Shown here in pieces: positions 42,856-50,902 of a stretch of DNA of 64,000 bases. The DNA is taken from assembly GCA_948684385.1 (NCBI GenBank), contig CAPQCU010000009.1, forward strand, positions 1 to 64,000, written 5' to 3'. Both the position numbers and the translations under genes were made by a program. The notes beneath the pieces were generated by a model. The model did not search any database and was not told the origin of the DNA. It saw only the letters and a list, made by a program, of their open reading frames with translations. The stretch comes from an uncultured bacterium. Lineage in GTDB: Bacteria; Cyanobacteriota; Vampirovibrionia; Gastranaerophilales; Gastranaerophilaceae. The number at the start of each line of letters is the position of its first letter. Position 1 is the first letter of the stretch.

Positions 42856-44544
42856 TTGAGTCTAACCATCAACACAAATCATGTGAGTAATCTTGTGCAA
42901 AAAAATCTTGCCGGTTCAACCGCGAGATTAAATAGTGCTATAGAGAGGCTGACTACTGGTTATAAAATTAACCATGCCGGCGATAATGCGGCAGGGTACT
43001 CAATAGCGACGCAATATTCAAGTAAGCTTTCTTCTTATCATGTTGCTCAAAATAATACCGCTATGGGCATGGATTTGCTTACGACAGCTGAAGAACATTT
43101 AGACCTTGTAACTTCTCATTTATCCAGAATGCGCGATTTGGCAGAACAAGCTTCAAACGGCACATACGGTAAAGAGTCTCTTGATGCAATTCAAGCAGAA
43201 TTTAGTGCTCGTATTGATGAAATTAATCGAATTGTCTCAAATGCAGAATATAACGGCATCCAATTGTTTAAGAAACCAATTATAACTAATGATGAAGAAG
43301 TCCCTGCTTTAACAGAAGATGAAGCTATTGCACAGGGGTATACAATAATTAAAAATGCTTCTCAGCTTCAGAATATGAAAAATAACTTAAACGGCAAATA
43401 TATTCTAATGAATGACATAGACTTATCCGGCTATAACTGGGAAGTTGTTGGAGATATAAACAATCCGTTTACCGGAGAACTTAATGGTAACGGACATACG
43501 ATTTCTAATTTAAGCCTTAACCGCGATACTTATGATTATACAGGGTTAATAGGCAGGATGAATGGAGCTACAATTTCAAATCTCGGACTTACAGATGTAG
43601 ATGTAGTCGGTAAAATATATGTGGGCGCACTAGCAGGTCACTCAACAGGAAGCACAATTACAAATTGTTATGTAACCGGAAGTGTTTTGGGATATGGCGA
43701 TGTTGGCGGTATGGTTGGCGCGCATAACGCTTCTTCTTCAATTAAAAAATCATATTCATTAGCTTCTGTTGAAGCGACGGGTTACGGTGCAGGAGGACTT
43801 GTCGGGAATAATAACGGTTCTGTAATATCGGAAAGTTTTGCTAAAGGTGATGTTTCCAGTGATTACTGGGTTGGCGGTTTAGCAGGAAGAAACTCTGCTT
43901 ACGGTAGTATTGATAAATCGTATGCAACCGGAAATATTACGGGAAATAATGAAACCGGAGGTTTTGTAGGTTCTAATATAGGGAATTCTTCAATAAGTTC
44001 CAGCTATTACAATATTCAGAAAAGCGGTCAAAGTTCAGGAGTCGGACAAAACGACGGAACAGGTTCTGTTGCTGTTACGGGTTTAACGACATCTGAGTTG
44101 AATGAACTCATCCTTGCAGGTACTCTTCCGGGAGCATCTCTGCTTCAGCCTGAAAAAAATACTGAAATCGTATTTCAGGTTGGTATTCACTCTGATGCTG
44201 ACTCGCAAATAATTATAGATACAGCATTTGATTTTTCAATATCCGGTATGTCGATATCAAGTTCTGAAGCGGCAAGGAAAATTTTGGACCGTATTGATAA
44301 AATTATGTATACAGTAAGCAGTAAACAAACAGAAATTGGCTCGGCTTATAACCGTTTAGAATCTGCTCTTGAAAATATTAGTGTAAGTATAGATAATCTT
44401 ACATCTTCTCTATCTACGATAAAAGATGCTGATATCGGGGAAGTTTCAAGTGATTATATCAAAAATCAGATTTTGCAGCAGGCTTCAGCGACTTTGCTTT
44501 CTACTGCAAATCAGGCACCGGCAGTTGCGCTTCAGCTTCTGTAA
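42856..44544 (+). CDS. Flagellin with an inserted GLUG-repeat domain
   Basis: 562 residues, TTG start at 42856 with AAGGA upstream. Residues of about 1-135 are flagellin D0/D1 (MSLTINTNHVSNLVQKNLAG and RLTTGYKINHAGDNAAGYSI). The last 130 are the C-terminal D1/D0 (TIKDADIGEVSSDYIKNQIL, ending APAVALQLL). In between, about residues 150-420, is a beta-helix-like block: FTGELNGNGHTISNLSL, then six GLUG-type repeats such as GGLVGNNNGSVISESFAKGD and GGLAGRNSAYGSIDKSYATG. GLUG repeats are known from bacterial adhesins and IgA-protease-type surface proteins. The filament would display them on its surface. Confidence 0.92.
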   Translation: MSLTINTNHVSNLVQKNLAGSTARLNSAIERLTTGYKINHAGDNAAGYSIATQYSSKLSSYHVAQNNTAMGMDLLTTAEEHLDLVTSHLSRMRDLAEQASNGTYGKESLDAIQAEFSARIDEINRIVSNAEYNGIQLFKKPIITNDEEVPALTEDEAIAQGYTIIKNASQLQNMKNNLNGKYILMNDIDLSGYNWEVVGDINNPFTGELNGNGHTISNLSLNRDTYDYTGLIGRMNGATISNLGLTDVDVVGKIYVGALAGHSTGSTITNCYVTGSVLGYGDVGGMVGAHNASSSIKKSYSLASVEATGYGAGGLVGNNNGSVISESFAKGDVSSDYWVGGLAGRNSAYGSIDKSYATGNITGNNETGGFVGSNIGNSSISSSYYNIQKSGQSSGVGQNDGTGSVAVTGLTTSELNELILAGTLPGASLLQPEKNTEIVFQVGIHSDADSQIIIDTAFDFSISGMSISSSEAARKILDRIDKIMYTVSSKQTEIGSAYNRLESALENISVSIDNLTSSLSTIKDADIGEVSSDYIKNQILQQASATLLSTANQAPAVALQLL

Positions 44545-44614
44545 AAAAACTTCATAATTTATTTGCAATTTATTTTTGTTTATTTTAAAATTTACTCATA
44601 CGCCGAATTTTGAG

Positions 44615-44639
44615 AGAATGTGTTTAACACATTCTTTTT
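44615..44639 (+). terminator. Terminator after the GLUG flagellin
   Basis: AGAATGTGT and ACACATTCT form a 9-bp stem with a TTA loop and a T tract. Confidence 0.85.
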
Positions 44640-44690
44640 AGATAGGTCTCAAAAAAGAATAATTTAACGGTAATATAAAGGAACTTAGAA

Positions 44691-44858
44691 ATGGGTATCA
44701 AAGGTAAAAACGATAGAATGGTAGTTCTTGCTTGTGAAGATTGCAAAGAAAGAAATTACACAACTGTAAAAAACAAAAAGAATATTAAGGACAGATTAGA
44801 GTTAAGCAAATACTGCCCGACTTGCAAAAAGCACACTACTCATAAAGAAACAAAATAA
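44691..44858 (+). CDS. rpmG: 50S ribosomal protein L33
   Basis: 55 residues: MGIKGKNDRMVVLACEDCKE, RNYTTVKNKKN and YCPTCKKHTTHKETK. The two CxxC pairs mark the zinc-binding form. AAAGGAA precedes the ATG. It opens the conserved rpmG-tRNA-Trp-secE-nusG-rplK-rplA block. Confidence 0.95.
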   Translation: MGIKGKNDRMVVLACEDCKERNYTTVKNKKNIKDRLELSKYCPTCKKHTTHKETK

Positions 44859-44887
44859 GTATAACGGCGGCTTTTGCCGCCTGATAT

Positions 44888-44960
44888 GCGTCCTTAGTTC
44901 AGTCGGTAGAACGTCGGTCTCCAAAACCGGATGTCGAGGGTTCGAGTCCTTCAGGGCGCG
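44888..44960 (+). tRNA. trnW: tRNA-Trp (anticodon CCA)
   Basis: Acceptor GCGTCCT pairs with AGGGCGC (one G-U pair). The anticodon stem-loop is CGGTCTCCAAAACCG with CCA in the loop, and the T loop reads GGGTTCGAGTCC. 73 bases with a G discriminator; the 3' CCA is not encoded. Placement between rpmG and secE is common in bacteria. Confidence 0.95.
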
Positions 44961-44991
44961 AATTATTTAAAATAAAAAAGGTAATTAGTAA

Positions 44992-45192
44992 ATGAATAAT
45001 ACTTTTGAAACAGTAAAGTCAAACATAGTATCATATTTTAAAGGCGTAAGAACTGAGTGGGGCAAAATTACCTGGCCCGAAAAACATCAGGTTGTTGTTG
45101 AAACATTCTTTGTTGTTGCAATTGTATTTATATTTACAGTATTTATTTACTTTGTGGATATAATATTCAAAATGTTATTATCAAAGTTTTAA
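44992..45192 (+). CDS. secE: Preprotein translocase subunit SecE
   Basis: 66 residues, short single-helix form. FKGVRTEWGKITWPEKHQVV is the conserved amphipathic region, and the membrane helix is ETFFVVAIVFIFTVFIYFV. AAGGTAATTAGTAA precedes the ATG. Followed by nusG after 17 bases. Confidence 0.95.
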   Translation: MNNTFETVKSNIVSYFKGVRTEWGKITWPEKHQVVVETFFVVAIVFIFTVFIYFVDIIFKMLLSKF

Positions 45193-45209
45193 TTTGAAGG
45201 GTAAGAATA

Positions 45210-45824
45210 ATGACTGAAAAAGACGAAAACATTATGAATGAAGAACTGGCGGAAGAAACTCCGGAATTTGATGCTCCAAAAACTTCTGAGAAGAAAAACA
45301 ATCAAAAACGCTGGTACATCGTTCACACTTATTCAGGATACGAAAATAAGGTTAAAAGCAACCTTGAAAAACGTATCGAATATATGAACATGGCAGATAA
45401 AATTTTCCGAGTAGAAGTTCCGCAGAAGACTATTACCCAGATTAAAGGCGGAAGAAAACAGGAAAAAGAAGAAAAGATTTTCCCGGGCTATGTTTTAGTG
45501 GAAATGATTATGGACGAAGACAGCTGGTATGTTGTAAGACACACAGCAGGTGTTACTAAGTTTGTAGGTTCTGCTAAGAAGCCTATTCCTGCTAAAGACA
45601 GTGAAATCAAGAAAATTATTCACCGCTCAACAGCTCAAACTCAAAAAGTCGAAATGGATGTTAAGGTCGGTGAAAAAGTTAGAATTATTTCAGGACCATT
45701 TGCAGAATTTGTTGGTGATATTACAGAAGTTTATCCGGATAAGGCTAAGCTTAGAGCAATGGTTTCTATCTTCGGACGTGAAACTCCGGTAGAGTTGGAA
45801 TATAAGCAAATACAGAAGTTATAA
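45210..45824 (+). CDS. nusG: Transcription elongation/antitermination factor NusG
   Basis: 204 residues. An acidic 30-residue N-terminal extension precedes the NGN domain (KRWYIVHTYSGYENKVKSNL, then EEKIFPGYVLVEMIMDEDSW and RHTAGVTKFVG). A C-terminal KOW domain follows (GEKVRIISGPFAEFVGDITE). GAAGGGTAAG upstream of the ATG acts as SD. Confidence 0.96.
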   Translation: MTEKDENIMNEELAEETPEFDAPKTSEKKNNQKRWYIVHTYSGYENKVKSNLEKRIEYMNMADKIFRVEVPQKTITQIKGGRKQEKEEKIFPGYVLVEMIMDEDSWYVVRHTAGVTKFVGSAKKPIPAKDSEIKKIIHRSTAQTQKVEMDVKVGEKVRIISGPFAEFVGDITEVYPDKAKLRAMVSIFGRETPVELEYKQIQKL

Positions 45825-45827
45825 TCT

Positions 45828-45865
45828 GTGGAAGCACAAAATAATCTACGAAGTAAAGTAAAAAA
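45828..45865 (+). repeat. Direct repeat, copy 1 (38 bases)
   Basis: Begins GTGGAAGCACAAAATAAT and ends AAGTAAAGTAAAAAA. It matches the copy at 45936 with a single C/T difference. It lies four bases after the nusG stop. Confidence 0.9.
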
Positions 45866-45935
45866 ACACAGGTGCCAGGCAGTATTTTGCAAGGAAGATC
45901 TAAAACAAGTTTGTAGTCGCAACTAAACAAAATAC

Positions 45936-45973
45936 GTGGAAGCACAAAATAATTTACGAAGTAAAGTAAAAAA
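45936..45973 (+). repeat. Direct repeat, copy 2 (38 bases)
   Basis: 37 of 38 bases are identical to copy 1, offset 108 bases. It abuts the L1-site hairpin of the rplK leader, which itself starts with GTGGAAG, as the repeats do. Confidence 0.9.
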
Positions 45974-45974
45974 G

Positions 45975-46014
45975 ACGTGGAAGGGGATGCCCCCCGTTAG
46001 TACCACGAAAGGAG
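45975..46014 (+). promoter_or_regulatory. L1-protein binding site mimic in the rplK leader
   Basis: CGTGG-AAG-GGG-ATG-CCC, then CCGTTAG-TA-CCACG, directly followed by the SD AAAGGAG. The outer stem GTGG/CCAC, the inner GGG/CCC stem and the asymmetric loops copy the L1 site of 23S rRNA helices 76-78 (GGUGGGAGGCU...AGCC...UACCACC). L1 autoregulation of the L11-L1 operon is established in other bacteria; binding here is inferred. Confidence 0.75.
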
Positions 46015-46020
46015 AACAAA

Positions 46021-46449
46021 ATGGCAAAAAAAGTAGTAGGAAAAATTAAACTGCAAATTCAAGCAGGTAAAGCTAACCCGTCACCTCCGGTAGGTCCGGC
46101 TCTGGGTCAGCATGGTGTTAACATCATGGATTTCTGCAAACAGTTCAATGCAAAAACTGAATCTCAAGCAGGATACATTATCCCTGTTGTTATCGATGTA
46201 TATGAAGACAGAAGTTTCACTTTTGTAACAAAATCTCCACCGGCTCCGGTTTTGATTAAAAAGGCATTAAACTTACCGAAAGGTTCTGCTGTACCTAACA
46301 AAACTAAAGTTGGTGAAATTACTCAGGCTCAATTAGAAGAAATCGCAAAAATCAAAATGAACGATTTGAACGCTACTTCAATGGAAGCTGCAGTAAACAT
46401 GATTAAAGGCTCTTGCAGAGCTATGGGCGTTACAGTTAAGGAAGGTTAA
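46021..46449 (+). CDS. rplK: 50S ribosomal protein L11
   Basis: 142 residues, normal length. KLQIQAGKANPSPPVGPALG is the conserved N-terminus (SAM-analogue/thiostrepton region), and KMNDLNATSMEAAVNMIKGS and CRAMGV close the rRNA-binding domain. AAAGGAG upstream. Confidence 0.97.
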   Translation: MAKKVVGKIKLQIQAGKANPSPPVGPALGQHGVNIMDFCKQFNAKTESQAGYIIPVVIDVYEDRSFTFVTKSPPAPVLIKKALNLPKGSAVPNKTKVGEITQAQLEEIAKIKMNDLNATSMEAAVNMIKGSCRAMGVTVKEG

Positions 46450-46479
46450 TTGTACTCCTGAATAAGTTACAATATGAAC

Positions 46480-46518
46480 AATGGAAGGACTTAATTTGTC
46501 CGCTAACACCATGAAAGG
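46480..46518 (+). promoter_or_regulatory. Second L1 binding site mimic, in the rplA leader
   Basis: AATGG-AAG-GAC...GTCC-GCTAACA-CCATG, then the SD AAAGGAA. The layout is the same as in the rplK leader (outer ATGG/CCAT, inner GGAC/GTCC, GCTAACA against CGTTAGTA). The gene for L1 itself thus carries its own site. Confidence 0.7.
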
Positions 46519-46527
46519 AATTTAAAA

Positions 46528-47253
46528 ATGTCAAAAATAACTAAAAAACAAAAAAAGCTTCAAGAATTGTTAGCTGATTTCCAACAACCGGCTAGCGGTC
46601 GTGACGCTTTGGTTAAATTACAAGAAGTATCTAAAGAAGTTGCTAAATTCAACGAAACAGTTGAATGCCACATGAGATTAGGTATTGAAGTTAAACACGC
46701 TGAACAGCAAATCAGATCAACTGTAGTATTACCTGCAGGTTTGGGTAAAGAAGTTCGTGTTTGCGTTATTGCTAAAGGACCTAAAGTTAATGAAGCAAAA
46801 GACGCAGGTGCTGATTTCTACGGTACAGAAGATATTATCGACAAAATTGCTGGCGGCTGGTTTGAATTTGATACATTAATTGCAACTCCTGACTGTATGG
46901 GTATGCTTGGTAAATTAGGTAGAGTTTTAGGACCTAAAGGCTTAATGCCAAACCCTAAGACTGGTACTGTTACTTTGGATATCGCAAAAGCAGTTAAAGA
47001 TGCTAAAGCTGGTAAAGTTGAATTCAGAGCTGATAAACAGGGCATGATTCACTGCCCTATCGGTAAAGTTCAATTTGCTAACGAAGACTTAGTTAAGAAC
47101 TACGGAACTTTGGTTGATGCAGTTCTTAGAGCAAAACCTTCTGCAGCTAAAGGTACTTATGTTAAATCTATTTACTTGACAACTACAATGGGACCAAGTA
47201 TTAAGATTGACTCTAAGAATCTTCAGGCAGAAGTTAAAGAAATTGTTGGTTGA
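46528..47253 (+). CDS. rplA: 50S ribosomal protein L1
   Basis: 241 residues. ADFYGTEDIIDKIAGGWFEF, then LIATPDCMGMLGKLGRVLGP and KGLMPNPKTGTVT are hallmark stretches. The N-terminal KITKKQKKLQELLADF region is typical. It is the last gene of this block: rplJ and rplL, which often follow, are absent and a terminator comes next. Confidence 0.97.
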   Translation: MSKITKKQKKLQELLADFQQPASGRDALVKLQEVSKEVAKFNETVECHMRLGIEVKHAEQQIRSTVVLPAGLGKEVRVCVIAKGPKVNEAKDAGADFYGTEDIIDKIAGGWFEFDTLIATPDCMGMLGKLGRVLGPKGLMPNPKTGTVTLDIAKAVKDAKAGKVEFRADKQGMIHCPIGKVQFANEDLVKNYGTLVDAVLRAKPSAAKGTYVKSIYLTTTMGPSIKIDSKNLQAEVKEIVG

Positions 47254-47260
47254 TATTTAC

Positions 47261-47288
47261 GGCTAGCCGAAAGGTTAGCCTTTTTTTT
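47261..47288 (+). terminator. Terminator after rplA
   Basis: GGCTAGCC-GAAA-GGTTAGCC (one G-T pair) followed by eight T residues; GAAA tetraloop. Confidence 0.9.
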
Positions 47289-47291
47289 AAG

Positions 47292-47321
47292 AAAAGGACG
47301 GATTTTATATTCGTCCTTTTT
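47292..47321 (+). terminator. Second hairpin with T tract before the parvulin gene
   Basis: AAAAGGACG and CGTCCTTTTT stem. With the preceding hairpin it forms tandem terminators. Confidence 0.7.
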
Positions 47322-47355
47322 ATGTTAGAATTTCTTTTGAAAAGGAGAATTTATT

Positions 47356-47634
47356 ATGAAAATTAGAGCGAGCCACATTTTAGTTGATACTAAAGAACAA
47401 GCAGAAAATTTGCTTATGGATATTAAAAACGGAGTAGCGTTTGAAGATTTAGCAAAACAGTATTCTAAATGCCCTTCAGGACGCGATGGCGGAGATTTGA
47501 GATGGTTTGGTAAGGGGATGATGGTTAAACCTTTTGAAGATGCAGCTTTTGCTCTTAATGAAGGCGAAGTTTCCGAACCTGTAGAAACACAGTTTGGCTG
47601 GCACTTAATTAAGTTGACAGGAAAAGATGAATAG
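47356..47634 (+). CDS. Parvulin-type peptidyl-prolyl isomerase (single domain)
   Basis: 92 residues, only the PpiC domain: IRASHILVDTKEQAENLLMD, SKCPSGRDGGDLRWFGKGMM, FEDAAFALNEGEVSEPVETQ and FGWHLIKL. No signal peptide, so it is cytoplasmic, like E. coli PpiC. AAGGAG precedes the ATG. The stop codon begins the word TAGGGGTAAAT, also seen at two other stops. Confidence 0.93.
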   Translation: MKIRASHILVDTKEQAENLLMDIKNGVAFEDLAKQYSKCPSGRDGGDLRWFGKGMMVKPFEDAAFALNEGEVSEPVETQFGWHLIKLTGKDE

Positions 47635-47657
47635 GGGTAAATGGGGTAATATTCAGG

Positions 47658-49106
47658 ATGTTAGAATTACTAAAAAGCTTGAATATTGATTATTTACTGG
47701 TAAACTCCACCAATGAATATTTGGTGGAGTATTCCGCTTTAAGCGAGAATGCCAGATATACACTTACCGGTTTTAGCGGTTCTACGGGTGATGCTTTAGT
47801 GACAAAGGATAATATTTACCTTTTTGTTGACGGCAGATACCATACACAGGCTGACAACGAGGTTAAAGCAGGGGTGACTGTTGTTAAACTTCAGATTGGT
47901 CAAAAACAGGACGAAGAAATCCAAAAGCTTATTGACCCCAAAAAAACTTTGGGAATTGTATCAAAAAAAGTTTCTCAAGCTAGATTAGAAAGTTTTAATG
48001 GTTTTAAGGTGAAATTATTAGATAAAGACCCGGTTAATGACTTTACAGAACCTCATTCTAAACCTATACAAGCCGTTCAGCCTGTTGATTTTTCTCCCCG
48101 GAAGGCAATGTATATTACAAATTTGGAAGAGGTTTCCTATCTGACCGGTTTAAGAGATTTTTCTAAAGATTGCTCTTCAAAAGCGTATGCAAAGTTATTT
48201 ATTAAAGGAAATGAGAGAATATTAAATCCTGATATAAGTTCTTATGAGGGAGAATTGATTGTCGATAAAAAATCAATAAGTGCTTATGATTACGCGTTGA
48301 TTAAAAATCCTATACATCAGGATTCTCCGGTTAAGATTATGAAATCGCAAAAATCAGCAGAAGAAATCGAAGCTTACAAGAAAGCTTTTGAAGCTACGGA
48401 TAAAGCTGTTATGTCAATTCGTGAGTATATTGAAGCTAATGAAAATTTGTCTGAGTTCGATATTTCAAAGCGTTTGCGTGAGGAATTTATCCGGTATGGT
48501 GCAAAATCATTAAGCTTTAACTCTATTGTTGCGATTAATCAGAATTCTGCATTGGCACATTATTCTAAAAATTCAAAAGATGTGATTTTAGGAGATGGTG
48601 ATTTGGTTTTAATTGATTGCGGAGCTTACTATGAAAGCGGGCTTGCAACTGATATTACCAGAGTTTTTGTTAATGGGAAGCCGTCTGATTTACAGAGGCA
48701 GGTTTATACAACGGTTTTGAAAGCATTTTTGAATGCTTTTAATGCTGATTTTAAAACAGGATTTGAGTACGATGCATTAGCTCACTCAATCCTGGATGGG
48801 GCAATAGAAGGTTTTACTTTTGGTCACGGTTTAGGTCACGGGATAGGAATTAATGTGCACGAAGCTCCTCCTGCTTTAAATCAATCGGAAATAGCGCATA
48901 CAGAAATTAAAGATGGAATGACTTTTACAATTGAGCCGGGATTATACAATCCGGAGCATTTTGGAGTAAGACTTGAAAATTCCTGTTACAAAATGGATGG
49001 AAAAATTCATTCTTTTGTTAAAATGGGGTATGAAGGTAAGTTGATTGATTATAGTTTACTTTCTGATAAAGAAAAAGAATGGCTGAAGGAATTTGAAATT
49101 TTATGA
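47658..49106 (+). CDS. pepP: M24 family aminopeptidase P (Xaa-Pro aminopeptidase)
   Basis: 482 residues. A creatinase-like N-terminal domain (SALSENARYTLTGFSGSTGD and FVDGRYHTQADNEV) precedes the pita-bread domain. The metal ligands read VLIDCGAYYESGLATDITRV (two Asp), FGHGLGHGIGINVHEAPP (His), FTIEPGLY (Glu) and VRLENSC (Glu). It cleaves N-terminal residues before proline. Overlaps the next start by four bases (ATGA). Confidence 0.92.
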   Translation: MLELLKSLNIDYLLVNSTNEYLVEYSALSENARYTLTGFSGSTGDALVTKDNIYLFVDGRYHTQADNEVKAGVTVVKLQIGQKQDEEIQKLIDPKKTLGIVSKKVSQARLESFNGFKVKLLDKDPVNDFTEPHSKPIQAVQPVDFSPRKAMYITNLEEVSYLTGLRDFSKDCSSKAYAKLFIKGNERILNPDISSYEGELIVDKKSISAYDYALIKNPIHQDSPVKIMKSQKSAEEIEAYKKAFEATDKAVMSIREYIEANENLSEFDISKRLREEFIRYGAKSLSFNSIVAINQNSALAHYSKNSKDVILGDGDLVLIDCGAYYESGLATDITRVFVNGKPSDLQRQVYTTVLKAFLNAFNADFKTGFEYDALAHSILDGAIEGFTFGHGLGHGIGINVHEAPPALNQSEIAHTEIKDGMTFTIEPGLYNPEHFGVRLENSCYKMDGKIHSFVKMGYEGKLIDYSLLSDKEKEWLKEFEIL

Positions 49107-49822
49107 AGATAACAAGCGTTAGCAATGAATTGGTTAAAGAAACTGCAAAACTTTTACAAAGAAAATATCGCGATGAAAAAGAATTATTTCTTTTAGAAGG
49201 TGATAAGTGTATTAAAGAGGCGATTGACTCAGGGCTTGAAATCGTTCATATTTTTAAAGAAGAAGGCTATACTGAATTTCCTGATGCAATTGAAACAACG
49301 GAAGCTGTATTATCAAAGATTTCTTCAACAACAACTCCTCCTAAGACTGTTGGAGTCGCAAGAATGGTTAAATACGAATGGAAAGAGTCGTATAAGAAAG
49401 TTGTTTTATTAGAAAATATTAAAGATGCGGGAAATCTGGGTACAATTTTAAGAACATCTGCTGCGTTTGGAGTTGATGCGGTTGTTTTGTACGGTGATAC
49501 GGTGGATTTGTACAATCCGAAATGTGTTCGCTCTTCTGTTGGTAACTTGTGGAAAGTTCCTGTATATGAAGTAATTTCATTGGATAGATTTACTTCGTTT
49601 GAAAGAATTGCGACATTACCAAAGGCTGAAAATACTGTTTGGCTAAAAGATTATAAGCCTGCTGAAAAAACTCTTATAATGTTTGGCGCAGAATCAACAG
49701 GTTTGAGCGAAGAGTTAAAAAACTTTGCCACTAAAAACGTAACAATTGAGATGAATAATAAAGTTGAATCATTAAATTTAAGTATCTCTGTTGGGGTGTT
49801 TTTGTATAAAATTAACAGCTGA
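49103..49822 (+). CDS. TrmH/SpoU-family RNA 2'-O-methyltransferase
   Basis: 239 residues. An N-terminal RNA-binding part (KITSVSNELVKETAKLLQRK, then FLLEGDKCIKEA) precedes the SPOUT knot: LLENIKDAGNLGTILRTSAA, IMFGAESTGLSEEL and ESLNLSISVGVFLY. The target nucleotide (rRNA or tRNA) is not evident. Coupled to the peptidase gene. Confidence 0.92.
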   Translation: MKITSVSNELVKETAKLLQRKYRDEKELFLLEGDKCIKEAIDSGLEIVHIFKEEGYTEFPDAIETTEAVLSKISSTTTPPKTVGVARMVKYEWKESYKKVVLLENIKDAGNLGTILRTSAAFGVDAVVLYGDTVDLYNPKCVRSSVGNLWKVPVYEVISLDRFTSFERIATLPKAENTVWLKDYKPAEKTLIMFGAESTGLSEELKNFATKNVTIEMNNKVESLNLSISVGVFLYKINS

Positions 49823-49864
49823 AGCTAAGCTCATAGTCTCAATTTAAACCCGATATATTTACCC

Positions 49865-50068
49865 CTAGCCTCTTGTAGTGGTGTTTTCAAAAATAAATCT
49901 TCCCTGACTTAGCGCAAGCATTTTAAGCGAACATTCGCCTTCTTTACGGCTAATTATACCAATTGAAGACAAACGCGCTGCTACAAACTCGTTAAGCTCT
50001 TCGGGAGCTATATATAACGGGCATTCGTTGTTGCATTCACGATTAGATGAAAACGGGCATGACTTCAT
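49865..50068 (-). CDS. Small cysteine-rich hypothetical protein
   Basis: 67 residues beginning MKSCPFSSNRECNNECPLYI. Four Cys in the first 16 residues (C4, C12, C16 and nearby) suggest a metal site, as seen in small cyanobacterial-type Cys-N-terminal proteins. One more Cys is at about 46. Three bases after the transketolase gene, so in its operon. Its TAG stop begins the word TAGGGGTAAAT. Confidence 0.65.
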   Translation of the reverse strand: MKSCPFSSNRECNNECPLYIAPEELNEFVAARLSSIGIISRKEGECSLKMLALSQGRFIFENTTTRG

Positions 50069-50071
50069 AAT

Positions 50072-50902
50072 TTAGCCCTCCAGCTCTTTAAGTGCTTGTT
50101 CTAACTGCTCATCGTTCGGAGCTTTTCCATGCCAGCCAGCCTGATTTTCCATGAAAGAACAACCTTTTCCTTTTGTTGTATTGGCAATAATTGCACAAGG
50201 TTTATCGCATTTTTTAGCAATTTCTACTGCATTATAAATCGCGTCAAAATCATGACCGTCAATTTCAATAACTCCCCAGTTGAAAGCTTTGAGTTTTGCA
50301 GATAAATCATCTAAAGCCATAACATTTTCGGTGCAGCCGTCAATTTGAAGCCTGTTTCGGTCAATAATCGCAATCAGGTTGTTTAAATTTTTGTGTGCAG
50401 CCTGCATAAAAGCTTCCCAGCAAGAACCTTCCTGAAGTTCGCCATCACCTGTATAAACAACTACATTTGCAGGATTGTTTTTAAGCTTTAATCCAAGTGC
50501 GATACCGCACCCAATTGACAAACCCTGACCGAGTGAGCCGGTTGAAGTTTCAATACCCGGAAGGTAATGCTTTGCCGGATGTCCCTGAAGCTTTGAGTTG
50601 ATTTTTCTGAATGTCATTAAGTCTTCTTGGCTGATAATGCCTTTCATTGCTAAGATTGAATAAAGAAGCGGAGAAGCGTGCCCTTTTGATAAGATAAAAC
50701 GATCTCTGGTTTCAAAATCAGCAGACTTATCCCAATCTGACGGAATATTAAGGCATTTTTTATACAAAACTGTCAAAATATCTGCTCCTGAGAGTGAACC
50801 GCCCGGATGTCCTGATTTAGAGTTATGAACCATTTTGACAATGTTTTTTCTGACTTCTTTTGCTGATTGTTTCAAATCTTCTTTTTCTTTATCTGTTAGC
50901 AT
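50072..50902 (-). CDS. Transketolase, N-terminal subunit
   Basis: 276 residues, only the pyrimidine-independent half: NSKSGHPGGSLSGADILTVL, LSKGHASPLLYSIL, STGSLGQGLSIGCGIALG and the TPP motif VVYTGDGELQEGSCWEAFMQ. Many anaerobes encode transketolase as two proteins. The C-terminal partner is usually next to it; here the downstream neighbour is a small Cys-rich protein and no partner lies in the window. Its start overlaps the end of the WecG-type gene by one base. Confidence 0.92.
   Translation of the reverse strand: MLTDKEKEDLKQSAKEVRKNIVKMVHNSKSGHPGGSLSGADILTVLYKKCLNIPSDWDKSADFETRDRFILSKGHASPLLYSILAMKGIISQEDLMTFRKINSKLQGHPAKHYLPGIETSTGSLGQGLSIGCGIALGLKLKNNPANVVVYTGDGELQEGSCWEAFMQAAHKNLNNLIAIIDRNRLQIDGCTENVMALDDLSAKLKAFNWGVIEIDGHDFDAIYNAVEIAKKCDKPCAIIANTTKGKGCSFMENQAGWHGKAPNDEQLEQALKELEG

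Noticed and set aside
45828..45973. Repeats as a possible CRISPR array
   Set aside because: Only two copies, 70-base spacing between them, AT-rich repeat without CRISPR-like palindromes, and no cas genes.
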